A stretch of 64,000 bases of DNA, from the NCBI RefSeq assembly GCF_040802235.1, contig NC_133174.1, positions 109,435,647-109,499,646 of the forward strand, read 5' to 3'. Source of the DNA: Manis javanica. Its lineage: Eukaryota > Chordata > Mammalia > Pholidota > Manidae. Position 1 is the stretch's first letter. Each line of letters starts with the position of its first letter. The notes beneath the pieces were generated by a model. It was not told where the DNA came from and did no database searches. It was given only the letters and a program-made list of their open reading frames with translations. The translations under genes and the position numbers were made by a program. Of the stretch, positions 22,081 to 33,654 are shown in pieces.

Positions 22081-22627
22081 GAGAGAGCAGGAGAGCCTTA
22101 GAACAAGGAAACTTAAAATAGGAAGCGCATAAAAAACTATAAACCGAAACCAAAACACAGTAAAATAAACACCAAGCACACACCACATCTGATCACACTC
22201 GTTCGGACCAGTCCTTCTCTCACTCTGGTGCGCACCACACTCACCACTTTCAGGATCCTCAAAAACTCTCGTTATTCTTCCAAAAGGCGTCCACTTGGAC
22301 CGCCGCAGGGTGACGAGCTCGATCTTTTCCTCCTCGGGGGGCAGTTTTCTGCCGATCGGACTTGCCTTCCTAAGGCCGAGTCACTCGGACCTTAGGGCCA
22401 GGATTGGTTACCTGGGCTTCACCCAGGGTCGCTAACCTGGGGGCCGGGACTACCAACCCAGACTCTCTCACTCGGAGTCACTAACCCGAGACCATACACG
22501 GGATGGCGACTCCCGCTTTATAATGGATTTATGCAGACACGAGGGGGCGACCCTCAAATTGCACTGCCCCGTCCGGACAATTAGACCTTGCCTCCAGCCA
22601 TCCTTTGTTCTCAGGGAAGCCGCACGG
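22081..22627 (-). other. proviral 5' leader
   Basis: Non-coding region between the primer binding site and the duplicated leader. It should hold the splice donor and RNA packaging signal by analogy with other gammaretroviruses; I could not place either with confidence. It is richer in G+C than the flanking genome. Confidence 0.7.
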
Positions 22628-22645
22628 ATCCCGGATGAGCCCCCA
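22628..22645 (-). promoter_or_regulatory. primer binding site, tRNA-Pro type
   Basis: Minus strand TGGGGGCTCATCCGGGAT lies two bases after the 5' LTR end. It matches the 3' end complement of tRNA-Pro at 17 of 18 positions (A in place of G at position 10). Confidence 0.93.
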
Positions 22646-22647
22646 AA

Positions 22648-23078
22648 TGTTAGGGTCCAGGAACTCAGGGTTTTCCCAAGAGAACAAAGCACACAGGCAT
22701 GGAGATGTAAGTACAGGCAAAGTCTTTATTCAGCCAGCAAGCTGGGGTCAACAGCACCTCCCCTGACACGCAGGCCGAGTTTGAGCTGCCGACCCCCAGG
22801 CAACTTTAGGTATTGCTTATATAGGAACACTCCAGTTGCCTGACCACTTCAATTGTTATCTCTTGCTTACCCAAGCATGTCTATGTGACTTATCACGGAT
22901 CACGTCCCCAGGCTGTTGCCCACTTCTAGTTATCTAACTTAAAGCAGGCGCATTTCTAAGCTTAGCCTCGGGTTGTTTATTCAAAACTGGTGGCCCATGC
23001 TTTAGGCAGTTAGGTAGCTTACCTACGACCTTTTTAGTCCTTTTTCCTGACTCTTGATGCCCTCTGCCCTCCTTTACA
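22648..23078 (-). repeat. proviral 5' LTR
   Basis: 431 bp, minus strand TGTAAAGGAGG to CCCTAACA, followed on the plus strand by the TSD ctag (23079-23082). Contains a TATA-type ctatataagcaata (complement near 22816-22829) and AATAAA before gactttgcc. It retains the better TATA box of the two LTRs. Confidence 0.95.
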
Positions 23079-23289
23079 CTAGTCCTCAAAGTTGTTTGCC
23101 AGTCCACTTTGCCCTGTTCTGCTCCTTCATTACTTGAGGCTCTTCTGAACTTGGCCTTTTGACCAACCGCTGGCTTTGCTATTGAATTAGCTAATCTTCA
23201 GGTTCCTGCTTTGCCCTAAATTGCTGCTCTGACCTCAGATTCACAGAAGCTTCTGGACTCCAGATTTCCTAGATCATTTGTAACATTTA

Positions 23290-23480
23290 AACATGTGGGC
23301 TCTAAAAGCAAACTGCATGAATTAAATCCAGGCTTCTCTGCCACTTACCAGCTCTGTGACCTTGGACAAGATAGTTGTCCTCTTAGGACTTTAGTTTCTT
23401 CTTGTGAAAGGTAGAAGACAAAAGTAATGCCTACATAACTGGGTTGTTTGAAAATTAAATAACATATATAAAAGGCCAGT
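23290..23480 (+). repeat. MIR SINE
   Basis: Shows the MIR core order: 'ctctgccacttaccagctctgtgaccttggacaag', then 'ctttagtttctt', then a 'gtaatgcctacataactgggttgtttgaaaattaaat' end. Confidence 0.75.
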
Positions 23481-23779
23481 AGCATCAGCGATTTTTAAAG
23501 GGATTAGATTCACTCTAGGAAGTGTTGGAGCAACAATGAACTGAGATCTCTGGTTTGCTAGCATCATTCCTGCAATCTCAACTGGCAGTTCCTTGCAGAT
23601 GCCTCAGTTACTACCTGGGTCCCCAGATTATTTTTGTATTTTCTGTATCTTGAACACCTCTAAAATAAGTTTCAAGTGGCTTATAGAGAGACAGACATAG
23701 GATAGATGCCCTGCATGTCTTTTCCCTTTCCCTGTTAGATAGCATCTGAGTGGCCATGCTTCCTAGATACAGTGTAGCA

Positions 23780-24015
23780 GAGTAGGGAAAGGAATGGGCT
23801 CTGGAATCAGACTGCCTTAATTCAAATCCCACCTTGACCACTTACTGGCCATGTGAGCCTGGGTAAGCTACCAACTCCTTTTGTGCCTCAGGTCCTCCAA
23901 ATGAAAAATAGAGATGATAGTAGAACCTACTGCATAGAGTCTGTGCCTGCATTATATAAATTAATATACCTTCAACACTAAGTTCTTGGCACATAGTAGG
24001 TATTCAACTGATGTT
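23780..24015 (+). repeat. MIR SINE
   Basis: Nearly full-length MIR pattern: 'ggctctggaatcagactgcc', 'accacttactggccatgtg', 'tgtgcctcaggtcctccaaatg', and an 'agttcttggcacatagtaggtattca' tail. Confidence 0.8.
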
Positions 24016-25149
24016 AATATTTATTGTTTCCCCCTATACAAAGAGAATATGTCACACTCCTGTAAATAATAGTGATTCTTAACAGGTTTGGGGAAAAATG
24101 GTAATAGATAGTCCAGGAAAGGAAGCAAGTGTACTTTGAATTCCACCTCCTTGGGTGGTTTGGATAAAGCTACCACATATGCAAATAATAATCTATGACC
24201 TATTCAGTTGCTGAATGACCTATTCAATTGGTGACCTGATTTTTGCATTCTCTGTTTTCCTAGTCATGGCTTCTAGCCTGTCTACATTCTGTTATTATCA
24301 CCCATAGTCCTGACATTGAGCTTCTGTAAGCTGCCATAGAGGACATAACCCCGCAACCTTGAAGGGCCCTGAGCAGGTACCATGTTCATGTAGCAATATT
24401 AAATTCCCAATACACAGGCCTCAAGCCTGCTGATTCATATACTTGTTTCTGGGGGAAGGGAGAAGCACCTCAAAATGCTTACTAAGCATTTGGAGTATTA
24501 GCCTAAAATAGTCCAGACTAGGGAAAAAGAGGTAGAAGCAGGCAGGAGATAATTTATCTGGAGAAGAGGATGGAACTCACCACAAAATTCTATGTAAATT
24601 AGGAATAAATCGGCTATGATTTCACACACTATTTTGGCTGAGGAAAAATTTAGGGGCAATGGCATTGGAGGGAAAGGAAGAGGGCTCACTGGAGATATTT
24701 TGTAGAGTACTAAGGAGTTCCAAGCACATTTGGAAATTCCCCACATATCTTATCTAGATGTAGCCTGGCAGTATAGGTGGGCCAGAATTGACAACCCATA
24801 TAGGTTCTCTTCCTGCTTCTACTGTGCCTTTGATAGGTGACTCTGGGACAGCTTTTTGCCCTCTTAGTGCCACTTATATTTACTGTTGCTAAAAAAAATG
24901 GAAAGCCACCCTTGACCCTTAAATCTGGTAAAAGTACACAAGGAATTATATTAGTGTTTGCCTCTGGGAGCAACAGCAGAGAGATAAAAAGCAGTGTCCT
25001 GATCTTCATTCTATAGGCTTTTATATAAGCTTAGAAGCCAGCTTATATAATCCAGAATCCCAAATAATGACTTATCTGCTAATAATATGCTTCCTTTCAA
25101 CAAGTTGTTTCATAAAGGAAGATTATTAGAAGTAATTAGGAGGCCAAGG
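24016..25149. other. non-coding, no gene recognised
   Basis: About 1.1 kb, no recognisable repeat. Minus-strand open frames at 24498-24746 and 24710-25009 (82 and 99 codons) resemble no known protein. Confidence 0.5.
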
Positions 25150-25370
25150 TTTGGAATCAGATCCAGCTCTCACAAGTACAAGTTGTATGACCTCAGCCTC
25201 AGCAAGTTAATTATTCCTTGACTGACTTTCCTTTTCTCAGCTATAAAAAGGGGAAAAATACAATACCTCTCTAATTGGATTTTTGTGAGGATTGAGGTAA
25301 ATCATATGAAGCAGTTAGCTCAGTGCTTGTCACACAATACATGCTAAATAAATATGATCTATTATTATAA
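25150..25370 (+). repeat. MIR SINE
   Basis: MIR order is visible: 'tttggaatcagatccagctct', 'tgtatgacctcagc', 'ttgtgaggattgaggtaaatcatat', and 'cagtgcttgtcacacaatacatgctaaataaat'. Confidence 0.78.
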
Positions 25371-25802
25371 TCAGCCTCACTATTTCACATTTGGGTACAT
25401 CAGGGGGAATAGAGGGAGACGATGAAAGGAACTACGACAAAGAAAGGCATTACATGAGCTGTTGCAGAGTGGGGGACTCAGTGTCACTGAGGAGTATATG
25501 TTGAGGGGGAGTGCAAGTTAGTAAAACCAGGGTGTACCCAAGGAAGGGAAAAGGCAATATCAGAAGCAAGGAAGGCTGGGACTAGTTTTCAGGCAGATAA
25601 GAGTAAAAGAAAAACTGTTGGAGCATTTGTTCTGAAAGGCCTAGAACTGACAGGAAGATGGAATTCATTCATTAGGGCCTTGTCAGACAGAGTCCTAGCT
25701 TGAGCCACATCCCTTGCACGAAGGCCCACTGCAAAGGGGCGAGGCATGCTGAATGTAAGAAATGTGCTCACTGGTCCAAACTTAGTCAAAGAGAACAGTG
25801 GA

Positions 25803-26200
25803 GTGAAGCTTCAATGACGGTCTTGCAAGATCGGGTGTCTGGTGAGCAGGCACACTCAAGGGCAGTTACAGCAAGCAATTTATTCCTTATCACATGAGCC
25901 CCTCCCCTGGTTCCTCATTGGCTGAGAACTACAGGGTTCATATTCTTTCCTGGACATGGCCTAAGCAAATTATATCTATATTAGGCTTTTTTTTTTCACA
26001 TTTGTCTTAGTTTCATTGGCTGGTTTAAAACTTTTTCTTATTTTTTTTTCAAAGAGATGCAAAGCCCTCTTTTTCTTATCTTAATCTTCCTCCCCTTCCT
26101 AGCTGGAGTGACTCCCTTGTACATGTTCTGACATGTAAGCTTCTTGTTACTACCTTTTTGTTTAAATATTAATTCCTTGGGGAATAAATCACATTTAGTT
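25803..26200 (-). repeat. possible LTR fragment
   Basis: On the minus strand, AATAAATTGCTTGCTG lies near 25880 with a short C/T-rich stretch ending 'cgtcattgaagcttca' as in an LTR R-U5, and a CCAAT-type 'ccaatgaggaaccagg' upstream. The limits are uncertain and no second copy or target duplication was found. Confidence 0.3.
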
Positions 26201-27864
26201 TGAGGCCATTTCTAATACTGAAGAAGTCAAAAGTCAGGGCAGGAGCCTGGGTAAAAACCTATGCAGGCCCTGGCATCTCAGATTAGAAGTCTGCATTCAT
26301 TCAATATACATTAGTGGGGCTTCTGTTATGTGCAAAGCTCCTTAGCACTTCTGAGAACAGCAATATACTCCCAGAGGCCATCTTGCCTCTCAACTCCTTG
26401 GTCATTCAGAACTCTCTTCACTCACTCAATTAACATTTCTTGAAAATCTACTATGTGCCAAGTATTGTGGTAGGACTTAAACATACAAAGAAAAAAAGGA
26501 AAAAGCAAAAATACTTCGGAAGCAACATATCTTGTGCACTCCAGGCAAGGGCCTACTCTGCTGATCACCCTACCTCCACTGTGTTCCAAACACTAATAGT
26601 CAGGTAACCAGTGCTTCCATTGCTGCATCAATCCCAAAACAACTGCATATGCCTTTTGTGAGTTATAGAACTTGCTCACACAATCATCTGGCTTGATTCA
26701 AAACCTCATTTTCTTATAACTTATAGTTTTTCTCTGATTCAATTCACAGACTCACCTCTCACAATGCTGCTCCTGGAGCAGACACCTCCCTAGGTTAGGG
26801 GTTTTACAACTATGATTCAAAGACGTCTAAGTTTCCTCAAAGAGGTTATAATGTTTCTGAAAGCATTCAATTTGAATTACAATAATTATATTTTTAAATA
26901 TCTTTCAAAACATAGTAAAATAATAACACACTCAAGTGGAATAAATAACCAATTATAATATATTGGAAACTGCTACACTGTTCATTTGTGCTACTGGGTG
27001 AATTAGTTTTTGGTGAAGACCTTGATTGATAGCTACTTCTACAATTTCTATTTAATTCAAAAGTCCCCTGAGACTGTAAATTGAGCTATCCAAAATAGCT
27101 CCTATTTCTAATTTATCTGTGTGAATTAGGAACGTCTCTATATTGCAACCAAAACCTTATAGAAAAAATAAATTAGATACTGAAGGTGAACATATGAATA
27201 CAACTGTCACCTAGAACCCCCTATTTCAAAGGTTTAAATTTTTCAAAATTTCATCCATGTACTGATTATACTCTAAGTCCATGGTATAAATTTGTACTTA
27301 AAATATTCTAGCATATGCTTGCATATTACAGTTCTCTGTAAGATCCCATTTGATAAAAATGAAAGCTACCATTAAAAATACAATTTAGAAACCATTGCCT
27401 TAAGTAACTGAGCTGTCCACAAAATTTAGTGGGACCAAGTCAATTACAAAGCATAAGCAAACACATAGCATTCCAATGAGGGGCTTGTATAGAAGAGATT
27501 CCTGAAAAGGATGGGTAGCTATGTTTCCACATCAAACCAACTCTTCAAGAAACTGAAGGCTATTTCCACTATTGTGAAAGATCCTTAGCCTCAAAATGCT
27601 CTAGTTCTAAGTACTGCCCATATTCATGACACTCCTTTAGCTCTTCCCACTCCAACTAAAATTGACTATTCTCCTCTTACTGTGACTACAACTATTCCCT
27701 CTTAAAGCAGTAGATAGTTCTGAAGAATATGAAGTACAGATTACCCTGGATTCCCCATTCTACACAAGGGCAAGTAAGTACCTAGAAGACAGGAAGAGAT
27801 GCTTTATATCTGAGAATTGACCACCCATTACTATGCTTCACTTGGTTTCTTTTAATCTGCCCAT
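26201..27864. other. non-coding with L2/MIR tail remnants
   Basis: Short L2/MIR-type phrases occur at 26290-26340 and 26405-26480 ('ctactatgtgccaagtattgtgg'). The remainder is AT-rich without recognisable genes. Confidence 0.5.
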
Positions 27865-28289
27865 TGTCTTGCCAATGTGTCTCAGCCCCAAGCAAGTTCA
27901 CTATGGATTCAATGTGACCAGAGAAATTACAGTAGAATGTTCTTGGGGTGAAAGGGTTATACCCAACTTTATTTCCACTGTGGCAGGTCAATCACAAAAA
28001 TCTCATCCACTCAGAGTGAGTCTGCATGCAGCAAGCCAGTCTCTGCCCCTGGGCCTCTCTGCCCACACAACTGTCTGGCATAGCCATCCTCTGGGCCTCT
28101 GCCCTGGGCGCTGCCACCACTCCAGCCTCCGTCCTGCTCTCCTGTAGCCATGCCACCGTGTCACTCAGAGCACTGGGTGGAGCTCTTCCTACAGAGTCAA
28201 TAAAAACATATTGCCCACACGTGTGTAGTGAGCTAGCCAACCAGGGCCAGGTGAGAATCCTGGCCACAGGAACTTCCATTATATCCACA
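27865..28289 (-). mobile_element. ERVL-like solo LTR (family I), copy B
   Basis: Minus strand TGTGGATATAATG to TTGGCAAGACA. The flanks cccat (27860-27864) and tccat (28290-28294) could be a 5-bp target duplication with one change. AATAAA-type signal and TATA region are in the expected places relative to copy C. Confidence 0.85.
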
Positions 28290-29914
28290 TCCATTAACAT
28301 CAAGCTCTTCCTACCTTACTCTGGTTCTTCAAACCTAAAATCAAGGCATTTTGGTGCAACTCAGTTCAGTAGTGTAAACTCTCAGTAGTTGCCCTTTCTG
28401 GCCAATCTTGTTTCCTGGGCATTCAAGCTGGCCCCCTGGTGTTCTATTTGAATAGTCCATAGGTTTCTGTATTCCTGTCCCTGACTAGCTTGATTGAGTC
28501 CTCTCTTGGTTTTTGATGTTTTCTGCTCTGGCTCCTGCCCTCCTAAGTCCACCTCCCTGTTTCTTTCTCCTACATTCTTTCAGCAACGGTCCTAGCCCAG
28601 CTCCTTATGTTCTTGTTGCTGTTAAGTCCAGATTTCCCATGTAGCTTGAACCATCTACCTCTCCAATGATCACACCTGCCTTAGTCCACAACAGTTTTGG
28701 CTGAAAACAAAAACTGATATCCAATTCTGCTTTGTGACCATCTGGAGGGATGAAGATGATTTTGTGTTTAATAAAAAATTTTAAAAGATGGTACACAGAT
28801 ACTTTTTTTAAAGAATAACCAGTTGCCTGTTTTCTTGATGCTGTAAACATATACCAATAAAACAAGTGAAGACTAAAAGAACCATAATATAGTTATAATT
28901 CAAATAAATCCCTCTGAAACTGGGGCCTTTCAAATATATGTTTTTTACTATTGGCTTGCACAGCCAGATGCCTCCACTATCTCTTTCCTATTAACTGCAT
29001 TTTGCTTGTTTTTGAAAATTTCTCAAGTTCCTTTCCTTGCCTTATGTATATTTCTAAAAGCCTGATTATCATTTAAATTACATATAAAAGCAACTGATTG
29101 TGTTCCATCTGAAGCATAGCTGGAAAATGGGGGTGGGCAGGTTTGGGGCAAATCACACTGGGTACCTTCCTGCCTTTCCCCTCCTCCCATGCATTTATCC
29201 AAATGAAATCACATTAAGGTGGACACCAAAGACATTTTTGAAGGGAAGGACAGACAAACACTTGAAGCCTAAATCTAGGGCTTGTGTAGAAATTGGAAGG
29301 GAGAAACACTTTAGTCAGGGGATGGTGGTTTGGGGCAGGAGGCTTCAGGTGCAGATGGTCTGTATGTAATCATCAGTTAAGGAGTTCTCATTATTTTCCC
29401 CATCATCTATCTCACAGCTCTCTGCATCCTCGGTGGGTAGTGCTCTGCCCACTTAGTAAAAAGGGATGCATAAGCCAGGAAACTTTAATGAAGTGAGAGA
29501 CCCAATAAATTATGATATACCCATTTAATGGCATATGAATCCACACCATCTTCCTCCTCCAATCCCCAACCCATTTTGCCTGCAAGGCAGGGCTGAATCA
29601 AGGACCAGGGTAAATAAGTTGTCAGTTGGCCCAGTTAATGCCCAGTGAAAAGTGGACATGAAAAGTTCAAAGAATTATCAGAGAAGAGTTACCCTTCCAT
29701 GGTGAGTTGTCCCCAAATGCCTGGTCTTAACAGATACATACAGAGCTCCCAGAGAACCTGGACTTCCACCATCACAGCATGTATATCATTCAGTGTTGTA
29801 ATTATCTGCTTGTTTGTCTATGTCCCAGTGCAAATGCTATGGGACATAAGGGAAGACAGCTTGCCCATCTTATTCTCCACTATAACTCAGAACTAGCACA
29901 GGAGATGCAGAATA
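28290..29914. other. non-coding, no gene recognised
   Basis: No recognisable repeat and no convincing open frame (longest 89 codons). Confidence 0.5.
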
Positions 29915-30262
29915 TTTGTTTTAGCTTGAGCTGCTATGACAAAGTACCATAAACTGGGTGACTTAAACAACAAACATTTATTTTTCACACTCCAGGATGT
30001 TGAAAGTCCAAGATCAGGGTGCCAGCACAGTCAGGATTTTGGTGAGGGTCTTACTGTGGGTGGCAGAAGGGTAACGTTTCATACCCTCACATGGTGGAAA
30101 GGAAGTGAGCTAGCTCTCTGGCCTTTTCTTCAAAGGGCACTAATCCCATTTGTTTGAACTCCACTGTCCTGACCTAATTACCTTCCAAAGGCCCCACCTG
30201 CTACTAACATCACATTGAGATTAGTGTCTCAACATATGACTTTTGGGGAGACATAGCCATTC
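29915..30262 (+). repeat. ancient mammalian repeat (MLT1/MaLR-like)
   Basis: Contains the well-known phrases 'gctgctatgacaaagtaccataaactgggtgac', 'ccaagatcagggtgcc', 'gggcactaatccca', 'caaaggccccacctgctact' and 'cacattgagattagtg'. This is a common old interspersed repeat; the family name is from memory and may be wrong. Confidence 0.6.
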
Positions 30263-30364
30263 AGTCCGCAGCAGTATTTATACATGGGATAGGTGTCTAC
30301 ATCATAAAGGTTAGTGACTTACTAATAGAAGAGAGTTTGCAGAGAGAAAAATGTTGTATCCTTT

Positions 30365-30747
30365 TGTGGATAAAGTGAAAGTTCCTGTGGCCAGGATTCT
30401 CACCTGGGCCTGGTCAGCTAGCTCACTACACACATGTGGGCAATACATTGTTATTGACTCTATATACAGAGCTCTGTCCAGTGCTGTGGGCGACAGGGTG
30501 GCCTGGCTGCAGGACAGTGCTGATGACAGAGACTGAGAGGGCTGCGGGAGCAGAGAGGCCCAGAGGCAGAAACCGGCTTGCTGCATGCAGACTCGCTCTG
30601 AGTGAATGGGATTCTACTGATTGACCTTCCACTGTGGAAATAAAGTTGGGTATAACCCTTTCACCCCAAGAACGTTCTACTGTCATTTCTTTGGTTTCAT
30701 TGAATCCATAGGGAACTTGCCTGGGACTGTAACCCATTGGCAAGACA
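30365..30747 (+). mobile_element. ERVL-like solo LTR (family I), copy C
   Basis: 383 bp, TGTGGATAAAG to TTGGCAAGACA on the plus strand. A TATA-type 'ctatatacagagctctg' lies near 30459, and 'aaataaagttgggta' near 30639 supplies AATAAA. Flanks share cttt (30361-30364 and 30748-30751), a possible 4-bp TSD; a 5-bp repeat as at the 48933 copy is not seen. This is the best-preserved member of family I here. Confidence 0.9.
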
Positions 30748-30887
30748 CTTTAAGGACTGTAGATTCTCTGAAACATAGAACTGAGTGAACCAAGAAGAAC
30801 AAAAAACTGGGACCCAAGCACAACTTTTACTGGGAAAAAAATTAAAAGTGGCCTCTCCCTGATTAGCTGATTACCTTGACTTAGGGC

Positions 30888-31085
30888 AGGGTTTCTCAAC
30901 TTCAACACTACAGACATGCTGGGGCTGGGTGACTTTTTGTTATCAGGGCTATCCTGTGCACTGAAGGATGTTTATTTAGCAGCATCCTTTCCCTCTGTCC
31001 ATTGCATGCCAGGACCACAACTTCCAAAGGTGTAACAACTACAGTCTTGCCAGCATTGCCCGGGAGGCAAAAATCATTGATATAG
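30888..31085 (-). mobile_element. MER20-like hAT DNA transposon
   Basis: Begins cagggtttctcaact and follows the MER20 reverse-strand order: 'gctggg...gactttttgtt', 'ggctatcctgtgcactgaaggatgtttatttagcagcatcc', 'attgcatgccaggaccac', and 'cttgccagcattgcccgg'. The opposite end is decayed. Confidence 0.75.
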
Positions 31086-32334
31086 GGTTTTAATGGGTAT
31101 AATAGAACAGTGTTGTGTAAAAGAGGCAACACTTTCATGCTCATGTAAAGCCTCTTCTTGACACATGATTTTATCCTTACAAGCAGAAGGGCCCCCAAAT
31201 GAGTGATTATGATTACTGAGTAGGTAGGGGCTTGGGTGGATAGGCTTATTTTAACTGAGTGACACAAGGGTTAATATATAGTCAACCTCTACTAAGCAGT
31301 CCCAGGTTTGGAATTCAGTTCCAATTGTTCTCATTATGAAGGGTTCACATAGCCATTTGTCAGTGTGCTGGGGCATGAAATTATACCATGTAGTCTCTGT
31401 GGCTGGGGTGTGGAGGGGAGTTACTTAGCTAGTGAGTGAACCTAGCTGATCACCCACCACAGGCATCATTTTCTTCTTCTTTAATTGCCTGCATCTTAAT
31501 ATGGCTTTTCTCTCTACCAGAAATGGGTGACATAGTAATTTTTAAGAATTGGGTGGATTGGGGGAAGTAACTTTCTTCTAAAAAGGCTGTACAAAGGATG
31601 ACAGTTTGCAAGTAATGGTGATGAAAGTGAACCGGTCTAAGAGTATAGTGGCTTATATTATTGGTAGCATTTAAGAACTTTAGGGATTATTTTAGACTTG
31701 CATTTATAGCACTGTTAAAGCCCCAAGGGGCTCCCTTAAAATTTTTAGTCATACTTCACTACATTTTATGGGGATATTATATGCTATAATGGTATTCATG
31801 GATTTGGAAATCTGCAAAGATTCCAAGACAACACACTCAAGAATTTCAAGGAGCTCCAGTAATTTAGAGATCTCAACTGTGCTCTTTCCTTCTATATCCA
31901 AAATAAAATTGCAACCAGCTGGATGTATGCTTGTCTCTTTAATGCCACTAAGTCCTCTTCCCAGAGTAATGAGCAAATATATCCCCTTTGTGATATTCAG
32001 ATTATGTAACTTGCCTATTCTCAAGCCTGTGGCATACTAACCCTCCAGCATGTTCAATCCAAACAATAATCTTGCCTGTGAGTGAACTTTTAGACTTTGC
32101 ACAGAAAGTCTACACTGCAAGACTTATCATCCTCCATTTTTCTGAATATTCTCACTCAGTTTCTTCACTGTGACCTCCTTTCTGTAAAGTTAGGTTCTTT
32201 CCTGCTGCCTCCATATTTACCATCAGGCCAGGAGAAGTGTAATTAAAGAGACCTCTTTACTCTCTGCCATACCATATTACTCCTTGCCTTACACATTATA
32301 TTGAGGGCTCATTACCATGAAGATGCCATATGGT
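31086..32334. other. non-coding, no gene recognised
   Basis: AT-rich. Complementary open frames of 90-91 codons at 31749-32040 are mirror frames without a recognisable product. Confidence 0.5.
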
Positions 32335-32490
32335 ATAAACTAAAAGAACATAGCTTGTGGAATCAGACCAGCCTAGGTTTGAATACATCTCTGCTGCTTT
32401 CCAAATGTGTGAAATTGAGCAAGCTATTTCATTCATCTCTGTGATCCTCAATAGGCTTGTTGTGAGAGTTATGAGGATTGAATTTATGAC
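32335..32490 (+). repeat. MIR SINE
   Basis: Shows 'tgtggaatcagaccagcctaggtttgaata', 'ctgctgctttccaaatgtgtga' and 'ggcttgttgtgagagttatgaggattgaa'. Confidence 0.75.
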
Positions 32491-32501
32491 CTGACTCCCC
32501 C

Positions 32502-32502
<1 letters not shown>

Positions 32503-32568
<66 letters not shown>
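32503..32568 (+). repeat. (CA)33 microsatellite
   Basis: About 66 bp of uninterrupted AC dinucleotides. Confidence 0.98.
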
Positions 32569-32572
<4 letters not shown>

Positions 32573-32679
32573 CACTTCAGATTAGCTTCAGTTTTCATTT
32601 TCCCCACAGTCCTTATTTCAGTCGATGGAACCCAAAAAATCTCGTTCCAGAAACCTCCATCACAAAATCCTATCAGTTC

Positions 32680-33125
32680 CACAACCTATTATCTCTTATG
32701 TACTCTCAACCCTCCATCTACATTACCATTCTTCATCCATATCTTGCCTAGACCTCTACATAGGCTTCCTAACTGGTGTTTCTTCTTTCATCCCCCATAT
32801 TTCCCATCAATTTTCACAGCTTCCAAGGTGATCTTTCAAAAACGACTAATTAAATTGTGTTTATTACCTGTGTAAAATCTTCCCGTGGCTTCTATCTGAA
32901 TTTGGGATACAAGCCACATTTTGTATCATGGCCTTTAAGACCCTTTATAATTTAGGCCCACTACCCCTCAGGCCCTATTTCCTAACATCTCTCTGTATTT
33001 CACACCACTAACTCTCCATTCCTGGATTATAACTGGTCTCCTTTCTTCTACTGTTATGCACCTTCAATCCATTCTTCACACAGCAGCCAGAGTAATATTA
33101 GAATATATCAGAAGATGAAGAGGGA
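32680..33125 (+). repeat. L2 LINE fragment
   Basis: Typical L2 body: 'taaaatcttcccgtggcttctatctgaa', 'atcatggcctttaagaccctttataatttaggccc', 'ctatttcctaacatctct', then 'tggtctcctttctt'. Confidence 0.7.
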
Positions 33126-33414
33126 AGTTACTTCTATATTTTACGAATCCCACCTCTAAAACATACCATGAGTTCATCCACTTCTTTTCATTTGCATCCT
33201 CGTTGAAGCCATCATCATCTTTCACAGGAGTTTCTATAATAGATTCTTAAAACAGGTCTTCCTAGTGCTTGACTTGACCCCTCCGAATCATTCTCTGCTC
33301 AAGTAATTAGGGTGATATTTTGATAAGATCAATATAATCACCTCTCTTCCATATTTAAGACCTTTATATGGTTTAACAGCTTTTAATAGCTTTCCATTGA
33401 ATTAAAACAATCAG

Positions 33415-33640
33415 TACAGCAGAATGGTTGATGAGTTGGGTTCTGGGAAAAAAACTGACTGGATTTCATTCCCAGTTCCACCATTTACTACCTTACTTCG
33501 TTACTATTAGACCCTTGGAAAAGGAACCTCTCTGAGACCCAGTTTACTTACCTCCAAAAGGAAGCAATAATAGTAACCTACTTGGTAAGGTTATTATAAA
33601 TCTTACACATAATACACATTCAGTGAAGGTGACTTGTTAT
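33415..33640 (+). repeat. MIR SINE
   Basis: Shows the MIR sequence of blocks from 'gcagaatggttgatgagttggg' through 'ccatttactaccttac' and 'ctctctgagacccagtttacttacct' to 'tacacattcagtgaa'. Confidence 0.72.
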
Positions 33641-33654
33641 TATTGTTAAACAAT

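Larger units (their letters stand above)
13925..23078 (-). mobile_element. near-complete class I (gammaretrovirus-like) ERV provirus
   Basis: A 9.15-kb provirus lying on the minus strand. In its own 5' to 3' order it comprises the 5' LTR (22648-23078), primer binding site, leader with a 270-bp tandem duplication, gag, pro-pol, env, polypurine tract and 3' LTR (13925-14345). It is flanked by a 4-bp TSD. The MGQ-type gag start, tRNA-Pro-like primer site, single CCHC zinc knuckle, CWLC motif in SU, and CX6CC in TM place it with gammaretroviruses. By hand count the LTRs differ by about nine substitutions in roughly 405 aligned bases plus a few indels, so it is a fairly young insertion for a fixed ERV. 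Coding damage: one stop in gag, a frame change between gag and pol, three stops in pol and one frame change in env. It cannot make a full set of proteins as it stands. Confidence 0.96.

Noticed and set aside
32296..32682. Minus-strand 128-codon frame with a Val-Cys repeat
   Set aside because: Translation of the (CA)n microsatellite plus MIR sequence.
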